A DNA stretch of 39,190 nucleotides. It comes from Roseomonas aerilata DSM 19363. GTDB lineage: Bacteria > Pseudomonadota > Alphaproteobacteria > Acetobacterales > Acetobacteraceae. The translations under genes and the position numbers were made by a program. The notes below the pieces were generated by a model that was given only the letters and a program-made list of their open reading frames with translations, was not told where the DNA came from and made no database searches. How positions within the stretch are numbered: the stretch's first letter is position 1; every line of letters starts with the position of its first letter. Of the stretch, positions 1-7,091 are shown one piece after another. Location of the stretch: positions 1 through 39,190 of the forward strand of contig NZ_JONP01000032.1 of NCBI RefSeq assembly GCF_000711725.1. Direction: 5' to 3'.

Positions 1-410
1 ACCTCGTCCACCACGAGCAGCGTGCGATGGCGCCGGAACTCGGCCAGGTGCAGATCCGGGGCGGCAGCGACGCCCTGGTAAGTGGTGATGTAGCCGGCGA
101 GCCCCCGGCTCGGATCGGGAGTGTTATCGGCGGCGCGCACCGACAGGCTGTGGCGCAGCGCCTCACGCCAATAGGGGTCGGCGAAGGCTTCCTCGGCCTG
201 GAGCCGAAGGCTGTCGCGTGGCACGACCCAGCAGATGCGGTCAACGACGCCTGCGGCAATCAGGCGGCTTGCCGCGATCACCGGCAACAGCGACTTGCCA
301 CCGCCCGGGGTGACCGCGGCGAGGATGTCACGTGCCTCGGTTTGGTTCGTGGCAATCGCCTCAATCACGCCCGCGAGGCGCTGCTGATGCGAGCGAAGGG
401 GGCGGGTCAC
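1..410 (-). CDS. DEAD/DEAH-box superfamily II helicase, N-terminal part (continues beyond left edge)
   Basis: The minus strand is open from a GTG at 410 to the left edge (136 codons). An in-frame TGA lies at 438-440 and no other start codon lies between, so GTG at 410 is the only available start. Seen directly: a Walker A motif TPGGGKS at about residues 34-40, an aromatic-rich segment with WVVPRDSLRLQAEEAF that fits helicase motif Ia, ITTYQG that fits motif Ib, and LLVVDE (Walker B, DEAD/DEAH box) exactly at the edge. Proteins of this type are ATP-dependent nucleic-acid translocases, often in mobile elements or restriction-type systems; which system this one serves cannot be seen because the rest is missing. 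No clear ribosome binding site precedes the GTG. It is divergent from vapB with 127 bp between them. Confidence 0.75.
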   Translation of the reverse strand, partial: MTRPLRSHQQRLAGVIEAIATNQTEARDILAAVTPGGGKSLLPVIAASRLIAAGVVDRICWVVPRDSLRLQAEEAFADPYWREALRHSLSVRAADNTPDPSRGLAGYITTYQGVAAAPDLHLAEFRRHRTLLVVDE

Positions 411-485
411 AGTGCCAGATGATCTAAATAGAACACCTCAAAACACTGATTCAGAACGATTCGTGTGTCTAGGCCTTCCTGAACC

Positions 486-515
486 TTGCACCTCAGCACG
501 ATCGGGATATATAAA
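486..515 (+). promoter_or_regulatory. Predicted vapBC promoter
   Basis: TTGCAC at 486-491 and TATAAA at 510-515 are separated by 18 bp and fit a sigma-70-type -35/-10 pair reading towards vapB, whose ATG is at 538. The -10 box lies inside the palindrome at 502-528, which is the expected layout for autorepression by a VapBC complex. Position and layout are seen; promoter activity is inferred. Confidence 0.5.
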
Positions 516-528
516 ATGTATATCCCGA
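502..528. promoter_or_regulatory. VapBC operator: perfect 10-bp inverted repeat
   Basis: The arms TCGGGATATA (502-511) and TATATCCCGA (519-528) are exact inverted copies separated by TAAAATG. The repeat starts 36 bp upstream of the vapB ATG and covers the predicted -10 box. AbrB/MazE-fold antitoxins bind such palindromes as dimers, so this is the likely autoregulatory operator. Confidence 0.7.
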
Positions 529-537
529 GAGACTCAC

Positions 538-759
538 ATGACCCGAACCACTCTCTTTCAGAGCAACCGGACACAGGCTGTACGTCTGCCGAAGGGAGTG
601 GCCTTTCCAGAAGGCGTTAGGGAGGTCGCGATCCTGCGTGACGGCACGCGCCGAGTCATCGTACCGGCTGATGCCAGTTGGGACGACTTCTTTGGTGCAC
701 CCGGTATTGACCTGCCGAATCGCGAGCAGCCGCAGGCCGAGGAACGCGAGCGCTTTTAA
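538..759 (+). CDS. vapB: VapB-type antitoxin (AbrB/MazE fold)
   Basis: This 73-residue protein begins MTRTTLFQSNRTQAVRLP, the characteristic N-terminus of VapB/VagC antitoxins (swapped-hairpin AbrB DNA-binding domain, residues about 1-50), followed by an acidic, polar tail (residues about 50-73) of the sort that wraps the toxin. It should neutralise the downstream VapC and repress the operon. The ATG at 538 is chosen because it opens exactly at the family N-terminus; a longer upstream reading would run through the operator palindrome. The stop overlaps the vapC start (taATG), giving translational coupling. Base composition around it is visibly less GC-rich than in the catabolic regions, consistent with an acquired module. 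Confidence 0.9.
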   Translation: MTRTTLFQSNRTQAVRLPKGVAFPEGVREVAILRDGTRRVIVPADASWDDFFGAPGIDLPNREQPQAEERERF

Positions 760-1157
760 TGTTGCGCTATCTACTGGACACGAACCTCTGCATCCGTGTG
801 CTGCGAGATCGACCGCAGGGCCTACGGACACGGTTTAACGCCGAGGCCGGATCGCTCTGCATCTCGACTGTGGTGCTGATGGAGTTGCTGCACGGAGCCG
901 GTAAGTCGGCACGCCCGATTGAGAACCGACGGGAGGTCGAGCGCTTCGCAGCGCGCCTTGATGTGCTGGCCTTCGACGCAGAAGCAGCTGCACATGCGGG
1001 AGAGATCCGCACGATGCTGGAGCGCGCCGGGCAGGTTATCGGTGCTTATGACCTGATGATTGCAGGCCACGCAAGGAGCCGCGGACTGGTCGTGGTCACC
1101 GGTAACCTCAGCGAGTTCAGCCGCGTAGAGGGACTACGCTGTGAGGACTGGCTGTAG
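759..1157 (+). CDS. vapC: VapC-type PIN-domain ribonuclease toxin
   Basis: This 132-residue protein is a complete PIN-domain toxin of usual length. Visible catalytic positions are Asp7 in LLDTN, Glu42 in MELLHG, Asp98 in YDLMIAGHA, and the C-terminal VTGN segment (114-116), which together form the Mg-binding acidic cluster of PIN nucleases. VapC toxins cleave RNA, commonly initiator tRNA or the sarcin-ricin loop of 23S rRNA; the target here is not inferable. It overlaps vapB by one base and is presumably co-transcribed with it from the promoter at 486-515. The four acidic or polar catalytic positions are intact, so the toxin looks functional. Confidence 0.92.
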   Translation: MLRYLLDTNLCIRVLRDRPQGLRTRFNAEAGSLCISTVVLMELLHGAGKSARPIENRREVERFAARLDVLAFDAEAAAHAGEIRTMLERAGQVIGAYDLMIAGHARSRGLVVVTGNLSEFSRVEGLRCEDWL

Positions 1158-1205
1158 CCAGCACGAGCAAATTGCCGAGCAAAAACAAAATCAAACAGGC
1201 TTATT

Positions 1206-1316
1206 TTACATAACACATATTACGCGACGGACGAATATGCAGGCGCGAGATGCTGCGCCAACCACCCTCCTCGTGCGCAGCACGGCGCGGAAAACCTCGA
1301 TCTGTCGCAAGGTCAC
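1206..1316 (-). pseudogene. Remnant of a LysR-type regulator N-terminus
   Basis: Reading leftwards from a GTG at 1316, the first residues are VTLRQIEVFRAVLRT followed by VVGAASR, which is the recognisable opening of a LysR-family helix-turn-helix (usual form MTLRQIEVFRAVMxTGSxxxAA). The similarity stops after about 24 residues, and the frame ends at a TAA at 1206-1208 in AT-rich sequence. No LysR effector domain follows. This is a decayed fragment, not the start of the intact LysR gene at 1945-2856, which has a different N-terminus (GcvA-like). Confidence 0.55.
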
Positions 1317-1349
1317 CAAGCGACGGTTCCCTTCGAGGGTCAAGCACGG

Positions 1350-1666
1350 TCAGGCTCGGCCTGCGAGCTGCGCTACCAGGATGGTCACTGCGCGGTCGAG
1401 CGTCGCGATGCTGCGCGTCTCGGCTGCCTCCGAGAACGGCTCGCTCGGCAGCGCCACGTTGAAGGCGCCGACTGCGTCGCCACTTCCGTCGCGCACAAGG
1501 CGGGCGAGCCTAGTGATGCCAAGGTGGCGTTCCTCCCGGCTGCAGCCAGGTCCGTCCGGCCCGGTCCGCTCGACCTCGCTTAGCAAAGCTGTGCATCTGT
1601 AATGGTGTACGGCGACAGGTATTCGCGCGGCGTCCGGGCAAGGTAGTCTTCCAACACCGTCTCGGA
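1350..1666 (-). pseudogene. Frameshifted C-terminal fragment of an IclR-family regulator
   Basis: Two minus-strand frames together read as the effector-binding half of an IclR regulator. The upstream part, codons from about 1663 to the TAA at 1580-1582, reads LEDYLARTPREYLSPYTITD. The downstream part, in another frame and ending at 1350, contains LLSEVERTGP, then REERHLGITRLARLVRDGSG and GAFNVALPSEPFSE, matching the family's Glu-rich and pro-effector segments. The change of frame falls at about 1580-1600. No helix-turn-helix domain is present: the fragment is cut exactly where the IS6-like repeat begins at 1667. I regard it as dead. Confidence 0.6.
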
Positions 1667-1777
1667 GGTTCTGTTGCAAAGCTCCGTTTCGCGCGTTCTC
1701 AGAAACGAAGTTCTTCTATATTTCCAGCGAGCTATAAATTTTGGTCAACCATCAAACATCGACTTTGCAACACGACC
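1667..1777. mobile_element. 111-bp scar bounded by IS6-family-like terminal inverted repeats
   Basis: GGTTCTGTTGCAAAG at 1667-1681 and, on the other strand, GGTCGTGTTGCAAAG from 1777 inward face each other and differ at two of 15 positions. The form GGnnnTGTTGCAAAG is that of IS6 (IS26/IS6100/IS257) termini. Only about 80 bp of comparatively AT-rich DNA separates the ends, with no room for a transposase, so this is a deletion derivative or MITE-like scar. No 8-bp target duplication is visible (GTCTCGGA on the left, CCTGCATC on the right), consistent with the element having mediated a rearrangement. Both flanking gene fragments are truncated at its borders. Confidence 0.5.
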
Positions 1778-1779
1778 CC

Positions 1780-1887
1780 TGCATCCATGTTCCCGGAGCC
1801 GAGGCGGTCCGGCGCGAGGGCATCATCGACGACCGGCCCGCGACGAAGTGGAAGGGCACATCGGCCGACATCGGCGCGCAGGCCTGA
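1780..1887 (+). pseudogene. Unrecognised C-terminal gene fragment after the IS6-like scar
   Basis: A frame open through the scar border reads CIHVPGAEAVRREGIIDDR, then PATKWKGTSADIGAQA and a TGA at 1885-1887. It has ordinary protein-like composition and no start codon near the beginning, as expected for the 3' end of a gene cut by the scar. I do not recognise the family. It could also be chance coding-like sequence in GC-rich DNA; confidence is low. Confidence 0.25.
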
Positions 1888-1944
1888 CCAGGGGCGCAGG
1901 GCCGGCGCGGCCGTCGATCCTGCCCAAGGCCCGCCGCGCCGCTG

Positions 1945-2856
1945 TTAGAGGCCCGCGATCGTCGAGAGAGCCATGGAATTCTCGGTTTCCCTGCCCTCTC
2001 TGACGAGCCATTCGATGAAGTCGTCGATGACGGACGTGCGGGCGTTCGCAATTGCGTAGTACTGCCGTTGGCGCGCGGCGAGCGTGCCGAAGGGCGCGCA
2101 GAGGCGGCCGGCAATGATGTCGTCAATGGTGAGGAAGATCGGCACAAGGACGACCCCCAGCCCCTCGGACGCGGCCTGCAGCGCGAAGTACATCTGCTCG
2201 AACTGCAGGGTCCCCGCCGGCCGCAGATGCGGACTGCCGGCCGCGGCCAGCCATTCCGGCCAGGAGTAGGGCTGCGTCGCATAAGCGATCAGGGTATGGG
2301 CGGAGAGCTGGTCCGGGCTGCTCAGCCGTCCGGCCTCGGCTAGGTCCGCGTGGCAGATCGGGACGATCACCTCCGTCATGATAGACCTTGAAACCTTGGC
2401 CTGCAGCGGAACCAAGGAGCCCCGGATCGCGATGTCGTAGGTGCCGTCGAACGTCACCGGCGCGAGCGAGGTGGTCATGCGGACCTCGATCTCGGGATGC
2501 CGGCGCTGGAAGCCGGACATACGCGGGATGAGCCAGCGCATGGTGAAGGTGGGTGGCGCGTTCACGTGCAGCGTGCCGGTGAAGGCCAGCTCCCGGTGTT
2601 GTATCGAGGCCAGGGCCAGCCGGTCGAGCGCGGCGGTGGCTTCCGCCAGGTAGCCACGTCCCGCATCGGTCAGCACGAGCTGGGCGGGCCGGCGCAGGAA
2701 GAGCGGCACGCCCAGCCAAGCCTCGAGCTGCGCCACGTGCCGGCTGACCGCACCGTGGGTGACGCCGAGCTCCGCCGCGGCCTTGGTCAGGCTTGAGTGC
2801 CGGCCCGCCGCTTCGAAGGCGCGGACGGCGTTGAGAGGCGGAAGGCGACGGTTCAT
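1945..2856 (-). CDS. LysR-family transcriptional regulator (GcvA-like)
   Basis: This 303-residue protein has the usual LysR length. Residues about 1-65 carry the winged helix-turn-helix (LPPLNAVRAFEAAGRHSS, then AAAELGVTHGAVSRHVAQLE); the opening PPLNAVRAFEAA is typical of the GcvA/AmpR-like subgroup. Residues about 90-300 are the periplasmic-binding-protein-like effector domain. It is divergent from the molybdenum hydroxylase genes with a 320-380 bp gap, the classic LysR arrangement, so it probably controls them in response to the pathway substrate or an intermediate. The ATG at 2856 gives the canonical N-terminus. Confidence 0.92.
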   Translation of the reverse strand: MNRRLPPLNAVRAFEAAGRHSSLTKAAAELGVTHGAVSRHVAQLEAWLGVPLFLRRPAQLVLTDAGRGYLAEATAALDRLALASIQHRELAFTGTLHVNAPPTFTMRWLIPRMSGFQRRHPEIEVRMTTSLAPVTFDGTYDIAIRGSLVPLQAKVSRSIMTEVIVPICHADLAEAGRLSSPDQLSAHTLIAYATQPYSWPEWLAAAGSPHLRPAGTLQFEQMYFALQAASEGLGVVLVPIFLTIDDIIAGRLCAPFGTLAARQRQYYAIANARTSVIDDFIEWLVREGRETENSMALSTIAGL

Positions 2857-3177
2857 TGCGATGACGAGTCAAGAATAGCGGGCCTGCCCTGCCGTGGCAA
2901 CGTCGCTGGCTCGGCCGCGCCGGGGTACTGCCGGTCGGGTGGGGCGCGCGTGCGCGGTGGCGAGCAACGCGGCCGCCGCGGCGAGCCCGCGGTATCTCGG
3001 CCAGGGCCCGCCCGGCTCGGCAGGACGACCAGCGACGATGCGCGGCCGGAAAGGAGCGGCGGCGTGACTCTTCCTCACGGGGCCTGAGAAAAACTGGTTT
3101 GGCTGGCCGGGTGGCGGATCGTACTTGATGTTCGAGCCTGTCGAGGTTTCCTCGATCAACATGAACGGGAGGGCGCC
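2857..3177. promoter_or_regulatory. Divergent control region between lysR and the molybdenum hydroxylase operon
   Basis: No gene is seen here. Near its right end a perfect hairpin-forming inverted repeat, TCGAGG (3141-3146) TTT CCTCGA (3150-3155), lies just upstream of the leader reading frame at 3178. It has the dyad character expected of a LysR recognition site but does not match a clean T-N11-A box. Clear -35 and -10 boxes are not obvious to me. Binding is inferred only from the divergent context. Confidence 0.35.
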
Positions 3178-3237
3178 ATGAACACTGGTCTGCCGCGCCG
3201 CTGCCTCGCGCCCCGTCACCGGAGGACGCGAGCATGA
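3178..3237 (+). CDS. Possible 19-residue leader peptide coupled to the FAD-subunit gene
   Basis: ATG at 3178 is preceded by a strong ribosome binding site (GGGAGG, spacing about 5) and opens a 20-codon frame, MNTGLPRRCLAPRHRRTRA, ending at a TGA (3235-3237) that overlaps the next gene's ATG as ATGA. The peptide is very basic (seven Arg, one His-Arg-Arg run) and has no family match that I know. It may serve only to couple translation to the downstream gene, which also has its own site, GGAGGA at 3221-3226. It could be a chance frame. Confidence 0.35.
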   Translation: MNTGLPRRCLAPRHRRTRA

Positions 3238-4121
3238 AGGCGGCACCTTTCGATTATATCCGCCCTGTGACTGTGGCTCACGCTCTCGAGCTGCTGGCCC
3301 AGCACGGGCCGGAGGCCAAGCTGATCGCCGGCGGCCAGAGCCTCGTTCCCATGATGGCGATGCGCTTGGCGCGCCCGGCCGTGCTGGTGGACGTCAATCG
3401 GCTCGACTCGCTACGCGGCATCGCGGCCGGGCCGGGCACCGTGACGACAGGCGCCACCACCCGGCAGCGGGACCTGGAGGAGAGCGCCGTCCTACGCGGG
3501 GCCGTTCCGCTCGTCGGCGCCGCCCTACGCTGGGTCGGCCACGTCCAGACCCGCAACCGCGGCACCGTCGGCGGCAGCTTCGTCCACGCCGATCCTTCGG
3601 CCGAACTGCCCCTCGCCGCCCTCATTCTCGATGCACGGATCCATCTCAGCAGCCAGGACGGCGGCGCGCGCGTCGTGCCGGCCTCCGGGTTTTTCATCGC
3701 CGCGATGTACACCGCCACGGGCGAGACCGAGTGCGTGACCGGCATCGATTGGCCGGTCTGGGAGGGGCCGGGCGTCGCCTGCGCCTTCGAGGAAACGTCG
3801 ATCCGCCACGGCGACTTCGCCATGGCCTCCGCCGCCTGCCAGATCCAGCTCGCGCCCGACGGAACCTGCCGGCGCGCCGCCCTCGGGCTGGGCGGGATGG
3901 CCAGCGCCCCGCTCGCCTTCCCCGACCTGGCGGAGGCGCTTGTCGGCCGCCGGATCGACGCCGCCGCCGCGCGGGAGGTGGCTGAGGCCGCCGTGTCGAG
4001 AAGCGAGCCCGGGACCGATCTGCAGGCCGATGCTGCCTACCGCCGCCACCTCGCCGCGGTGCTGCTGACGCGTGTCCTGCTGCGTGCTGGCGCCGCGCCC
4101 GTCACTGCCCTCGCTGCCTGA
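3234..4121 (+). CDS. FAD-binding medium subunit of a xanthine-dehydrogenase-family molybdenum hydroxylase
   Basis: This 295-residue CoxM/CutM-type protein is of usual length. It begins FDYIRPVTVAHALELL and carries the two FAD-binding signatures of the family: AGGQSLVPMMAMR at about residues 33-45 and TVGGSFVHADPSAELP at about 103-118. It should relay electrons from the 2Fe-2S subunit to an acceptor. It is the first of three cistrons in the order medium, small, large, the order used by carbon-monoxide dehydrogenase and many aryl- or heteroaryl-hydroxylating enzymes. Start ATG 3234 has GGAGGA eight bases upstream. Its substrate is set by the large subunit. Confidence 0.93.
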   Translation: MKAAPFDYIRPVTVAHALELLAQHGPEAKLIAGGQSLVPMMAMRLARPAVLVDVNRLDSLRGIAAGPGTVTTGATTRQRDLEESAVLRGAVPLVGAALRWVGHVQTRNRGTVGGSFVHADPSAELPLAALILDARIHLSSQDGGARVVPASGFFIAAMYTATGETECVTGIDWPVWEGPGVACAFEETSIRHGDFAMASAACQIQLAPDGTCRRAALGLGGMASAPLAFPDLAEALVGRRIDAAAAREVAEAAVSRSEPGTDLQADAAYRRHLAAVLLTRVLLRAGAAPVTALAA

Positions 4122-4135
4122 CCGAAGGTACCGCA

Positions 4136-4636
4136 ATGTCCTCGACGTTCCCCGCCCCCGCCCTTGCCACGGTGGAGATTACCGTCAACGGTCGCGCCTA
4201 TCGCCGGGCCGTGGAGCCACGCACCAGCCTTGTGGACTTCCTGCGCGAGACGCTGGGCCTGACCGGCACGCATGTCGGCTGCGAGCACGGCGTGTGCGGC
4301 GCCTGCTCCGTCCTGCTGGACGGCGACCCCGTCCGTTCCTGCCTCATCTTCGCCGTGCAGGCGGATGGCCTCTCCGTCACCACTGTCGAAGGCCTGGCGC
4401 CGGAGCGCGGCAAACTCTCCGCCCTGCAGGACGCCTTCTGCGAATCCCACGCCATGCAGTGCGGCTACTGCACGCCCGGCATGCTTATCGCCTGCCAGGA
4501 CCTACTCGCCCACAACCCGCAGCCGGACGAGGCGGCGATCCGTGACGCAATCGGCGGCAATCTCTGCCGCTGCACGGGTTACCAGCAGATCGTCGACGCC
4601 GTAAAGCTTGCCGCCGGAGCCCCCGCCCATGGCTGA
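4136..4636 (+). CDS. 2Fe-2S small subunit of the molybdenum hydroxylase
   Basis: This 166-residue CoxS-type protein has all eight cluster cysteines. The plant-type ferredoxin cluster is held by Cys49, Cys54 and Cys57 ([10 protein letters not shown]) and Cys69; the four-helix-bundle cluster adjoining the molybdopterin is held by Cys109 and Cys112 (CGYC) and Cys144 and Cys146 (CRC). It passes electrons from the Mo centre to the FAD subunit. It sits 14 bp after the FAD-subunit gene, and its stop overlaps the start of the large-subunit gene, indicating one translationally coupled operon. Confidence 0.96.
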   Translation: MSSTFPAPALATVEITVNGRAYRRAVEPRTSLVDFLRETLGLTGTHVGCEHGVCGACSVLLDGDPVRSCLIFAVQADGLSVTTVEGLAPERGKLSALQDAFCESHAMQCGYCTPGMLIACQDLLAHNPQPDEAAIRDAIGGNLCRCTGYQQIVDAVKLAAGAPAHG

Positions 4637-7091
4637 CGCCCCGCGCGACAAGGCCTACGAAGCATTCCGCTATATCGGGCGCCGCCGCCGCGCGGTGGAG
4701 CACCGGCGCTTCGTCGTCGGCCAGGGGCGCTACGCCGCCGACATCCAGCCCCCTGGCCTGCTGCACGTCGCCATCGTCGCCAGCCCCCATGCCAGCGCGC
4801 GGATCGTCTCTGTCGACGCCTCCGCCGCTCTCGCGATGCCCGGCGTGCACGCGGTCGTCACGGGCGACCAGCTGACACCGGAGCTGGAACCGATGCTTCC
4901 CGGCGTGGACGCTCCCAAGGTGGAGCGCTACCCGCTGGCGAACGGCGTCGTCCGCTACGCGGGCGAGTGGGTCGTGGCCGTCGTCGCCGAGACGCGTGCC
5001 CTGGCCGAGGATGCGAGCGAGCTCGTCGAGATCGAATACGAGGCCGCGCCGCACATCATGGACCCTGAACGGGCCATGGAGGCGGGTGCGCCGCTCGTGC
5101 ACCCGGCGCACGGGTCGAACGTCATCTTCCGCCGGGTCTTTGAATGGGGGCCCGTGGCGAAGGACTTCGGGGCGGCGGACCACCAGCTCTCCTACCGGGT
5201 GCGCTGGGGTCGCTCCTCCACCGTGCCGATCGAGACCTTCGTCGTCACCTGCGACTGGAACGACGCGACGAGCCTCCTTGACGTCTGGGCCTCCATCCAG
5301 ATGCCGAAATACCCGGAGCTCCTGGCTCGCTGCCTGCGTCTACCCGGCAACGCCGTGCGCGTGCACTTCGACGTCGACGTGGGCGGCAGCTACGGCGTCA
5401 AGCGCGGGCTGAAGCACTCCATCCTGGTCGGCTATCTCTCGCGTATGCTCGGCCGTCCCGTCCGCTTCCTGGAGGACCGACTGGAGAACATGCGCGGCGG
5501 CGACATGCAGGGGCCGGACCGCATCTTCGACGTCACCCTCGCCTTCGACGCGGACGGCACGGTGCGCTCGATGAGGATGCGCGCGGTGGACGACATCGGC
5601 GCCTATTCCGGCCGCTCGCCGCTGCAGCTCGGCAAGCCTGTCGGCGCGATCGTCGGCCCCTACCGCATCGCCAGCGTCGAGTACGACGCGATCTCCGTCA
5701 TGACGAACAAGACGCCCCAGGAGGCGGTGCGCGGCTTTGGGCAGGCACCCACGAACTACGCCATCGAGACGGGGATGAACCGCGTGGCGCGCTTCCTCAG
5801 CCTGGATCCGATCGAGCTGCGGCGGCGGAACCTTATTGGCAAGGATGAGTTCCCCTACCTCATTCCCAGCGGCACGACCTACGACTCCGGCGACTACCAG
5901 GCGGTGCTGGACAAGGCGCTTAACGCCGCCGCCTATCCCGACCTGTTGCGGGAGCGCGACGCGCTCCGCGCCCGGGGCCTGCTCGCCGGCATCGGCGTTT
6001 CCACCTGCCTCGAGCCATCGGGCGGCAACTCGGCCTTCGAGCCGCTCTTCAACCCGAAGAACCCCACCACGACCTGGATGGATTCCTGCCTTGTCCGCAT
6101 CGACCTGAACGGGGCCGTGACGGCGTCGATGGGCACGTCCACCTCCGGTCAGGCGCATGAGACCCTCGTCTCCACCGTAGTGGGGGAGGTTCTGCACCGG
6201 GAGCCCGACAGCATCCGCGTCATCCACGCGGACTCCCTCGGCGCGCTGCCGTCCAACAGCCCGGTCGGCAGCCGCATGGCGATCATGCTCGGCGGTGCCG
6301 CGGCGGGGGCGGCGCGCCTGCTGCGGGACAAGATGATCCGCATCGCGGCCCACGCCATGCAGGTGCCACCCGACGCTATCCTTTGGGACGGCGGCGACGC
6401 CGTCCTGCGGGAGGATCCCTCCCGCGGCATGCGGTGGGGCGCTCTGGTCGAGATCGCGCACCGCAAGTACCACGAGATGCCGGAGGGGATGGAGCCCGGG
6501 CTGCAGGAGAAGTTCGTCTGGGAGGTGCCGACCGGCGGCAAGATGCCGACGGCCGACGGCCGCGTGCAGATGTATCCCTGCCACTCCTTCGAGTCGCACG
6601 TCGTGCTGGCAAGCATCGACCCCGAGACGGGGAAGGTGGCGCTGCACCGCTACGCCGTCGGCCACGACTGCGGCGTGATGATCAGCCCCGACGTGGTGCA
6701 CGGCATGACCTATGGCGGCATCGCGCACGGCCTCGGCGCCGCGCTGATGGAGCGCTTCGCCTTCTCCGAGGACGGACAGTTCCTGTCCGGCAGCTTTGCG
6801 GATTACCTAATACCGAGCGCGCACGAGGTGCCGTCCATCTCTATCGCCGACCATTGCACGCCCTCACCGCTCACCAGCTTCGGGCAGAAGGGCTCGGGGG
6901 AGGCCGGCTATCTCGGCGGTCCCGCCGCCATTGCTGGCGCCGTGAACGACGCCCTGGCGGCGCGCGGCGCCTCGATCGACGCGCTGCCGATGACGCCGCC
7001 CGCTATCTGGCGCGCTCTGGCAGCCGCTTCCACCGCATCCACGCCGGCGCACCGTGAACTGGCGCCGGCCTTTGAAGGAGAGAAGTGCTGA
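4629..7091 (+). CDS. Molybdenum-cofactor-binding large subunit, xanthine-dehydrogenase/aldehyde-oxidase family
   Basis: This 820-residue protein shows the aldehyde-oxidase a/b-hammerhead domain (about residues 18-135) and the Mo-pterin-binding domain after it. Around residue 368 is VRGFGQAP, the loop equivalent to RGFGGPQ in xanthine dehydrogenase; the selenosulfido Cys loop of true CO dehydrogenase (form AYxCSFR) is absent. Near residue 757, GQKGSGEAGYLGG carries the conserved active-site Glu. It therefore should hydroxylate a carbon next to a hetero-atom or oxidise an aldehyde. ATG 4629 is preferred over an in-frame TTG at 4608 because it has GGAG about ten bases upstream and overlaps the previous stop. 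The substrate is not readable; a ring hydroxylation fits the neighbouring genes. Confidence 0.93.
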   Translation: MADAPRDKAYEAFRYIGRRRRAVEHRRFVVGQGRYAADIQPPGLLHVAIVASPHASARIVSVDASAALAMPGVHAVVTGDQLTPELEPMLPGVDAPKVERYPLANGVVRYAGEWVVAVVAETRALAEDASELVEIEYEAAPHIMDPERAMEAGAPLVHPAHGSNVIFRRVFEWGPVAKDFGAADHQLSYRVRWGRSSTVPIETFVVTCDWNDATSLLDVWASIQMPKYPELLARCLRLPGNAVRVHFDVDVGGSYGVKRGLKHSILVGYLSRMLGRPVRFLEDRLENMRGGDMQGPDRIFDVTLAFDADGTVRSMRMRAVDDIGAYSGRSPLQLGKPVGAIVGPYRIASVEYDAISVMTNKTPQEAVRGFGQAPTNYAIETGMNRVARFLSLDPIELRRRNLIGKDEFPYLIPSGTTYDSGDYQAVLDKALNAAAYPDLLRERDALRARGLLAGIGVSTCLEPSGGNSAFEPLFNPKNPTTTWMDSCLVRIDLNGAVTASMGTSTSGQAHETLVSTVVGEVLHREPDSIRVIHADSLGALPSNSPVGSRMAIMLGGAAAGAARLLRDKMIRIAAHAMQVPPDAILWDGGDAVLREDPSRGMRWGALVEIAHRKYHEMPEGMEPGLQEKFVWEVPTGGKMPTADGRVQMYPCHSFESHVVLASIDPETGKVALHRYAVGHDCGVMISPDVVHGMTYGGIAHGLGAALMERFAFSEDGQFLSGSFADYLIPSAHEVPSISIADHCTPSPLTSFGQKGSGEAGYLGGPAAIAGAVNDALAARGASIDALPMTPPAIWRALAAASTASTPAHRELAPAFEGEKC

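Noticed and set aside
1178-1222. AT-rich stretch after vapC considered as an attachment site
   Set aside because: No second copy of it is seen in the window and no integrase gene is present, so there is no support beyond base composition.
5340-6728. Minus-strand reading frame opposite the Mo large subunit
   Set aside because: Antisense shadow; the plus-strand protein has all family motifs.
4629-7091. Aerobic carbon-monoxide dehydrogenase large subunit
   Set aside because: The Cys-containing active-site loop of CO dehydrogenase is missing; the loop reads RGFGQ, as in general xanthine-dehydrogenase-type hydroxylases.
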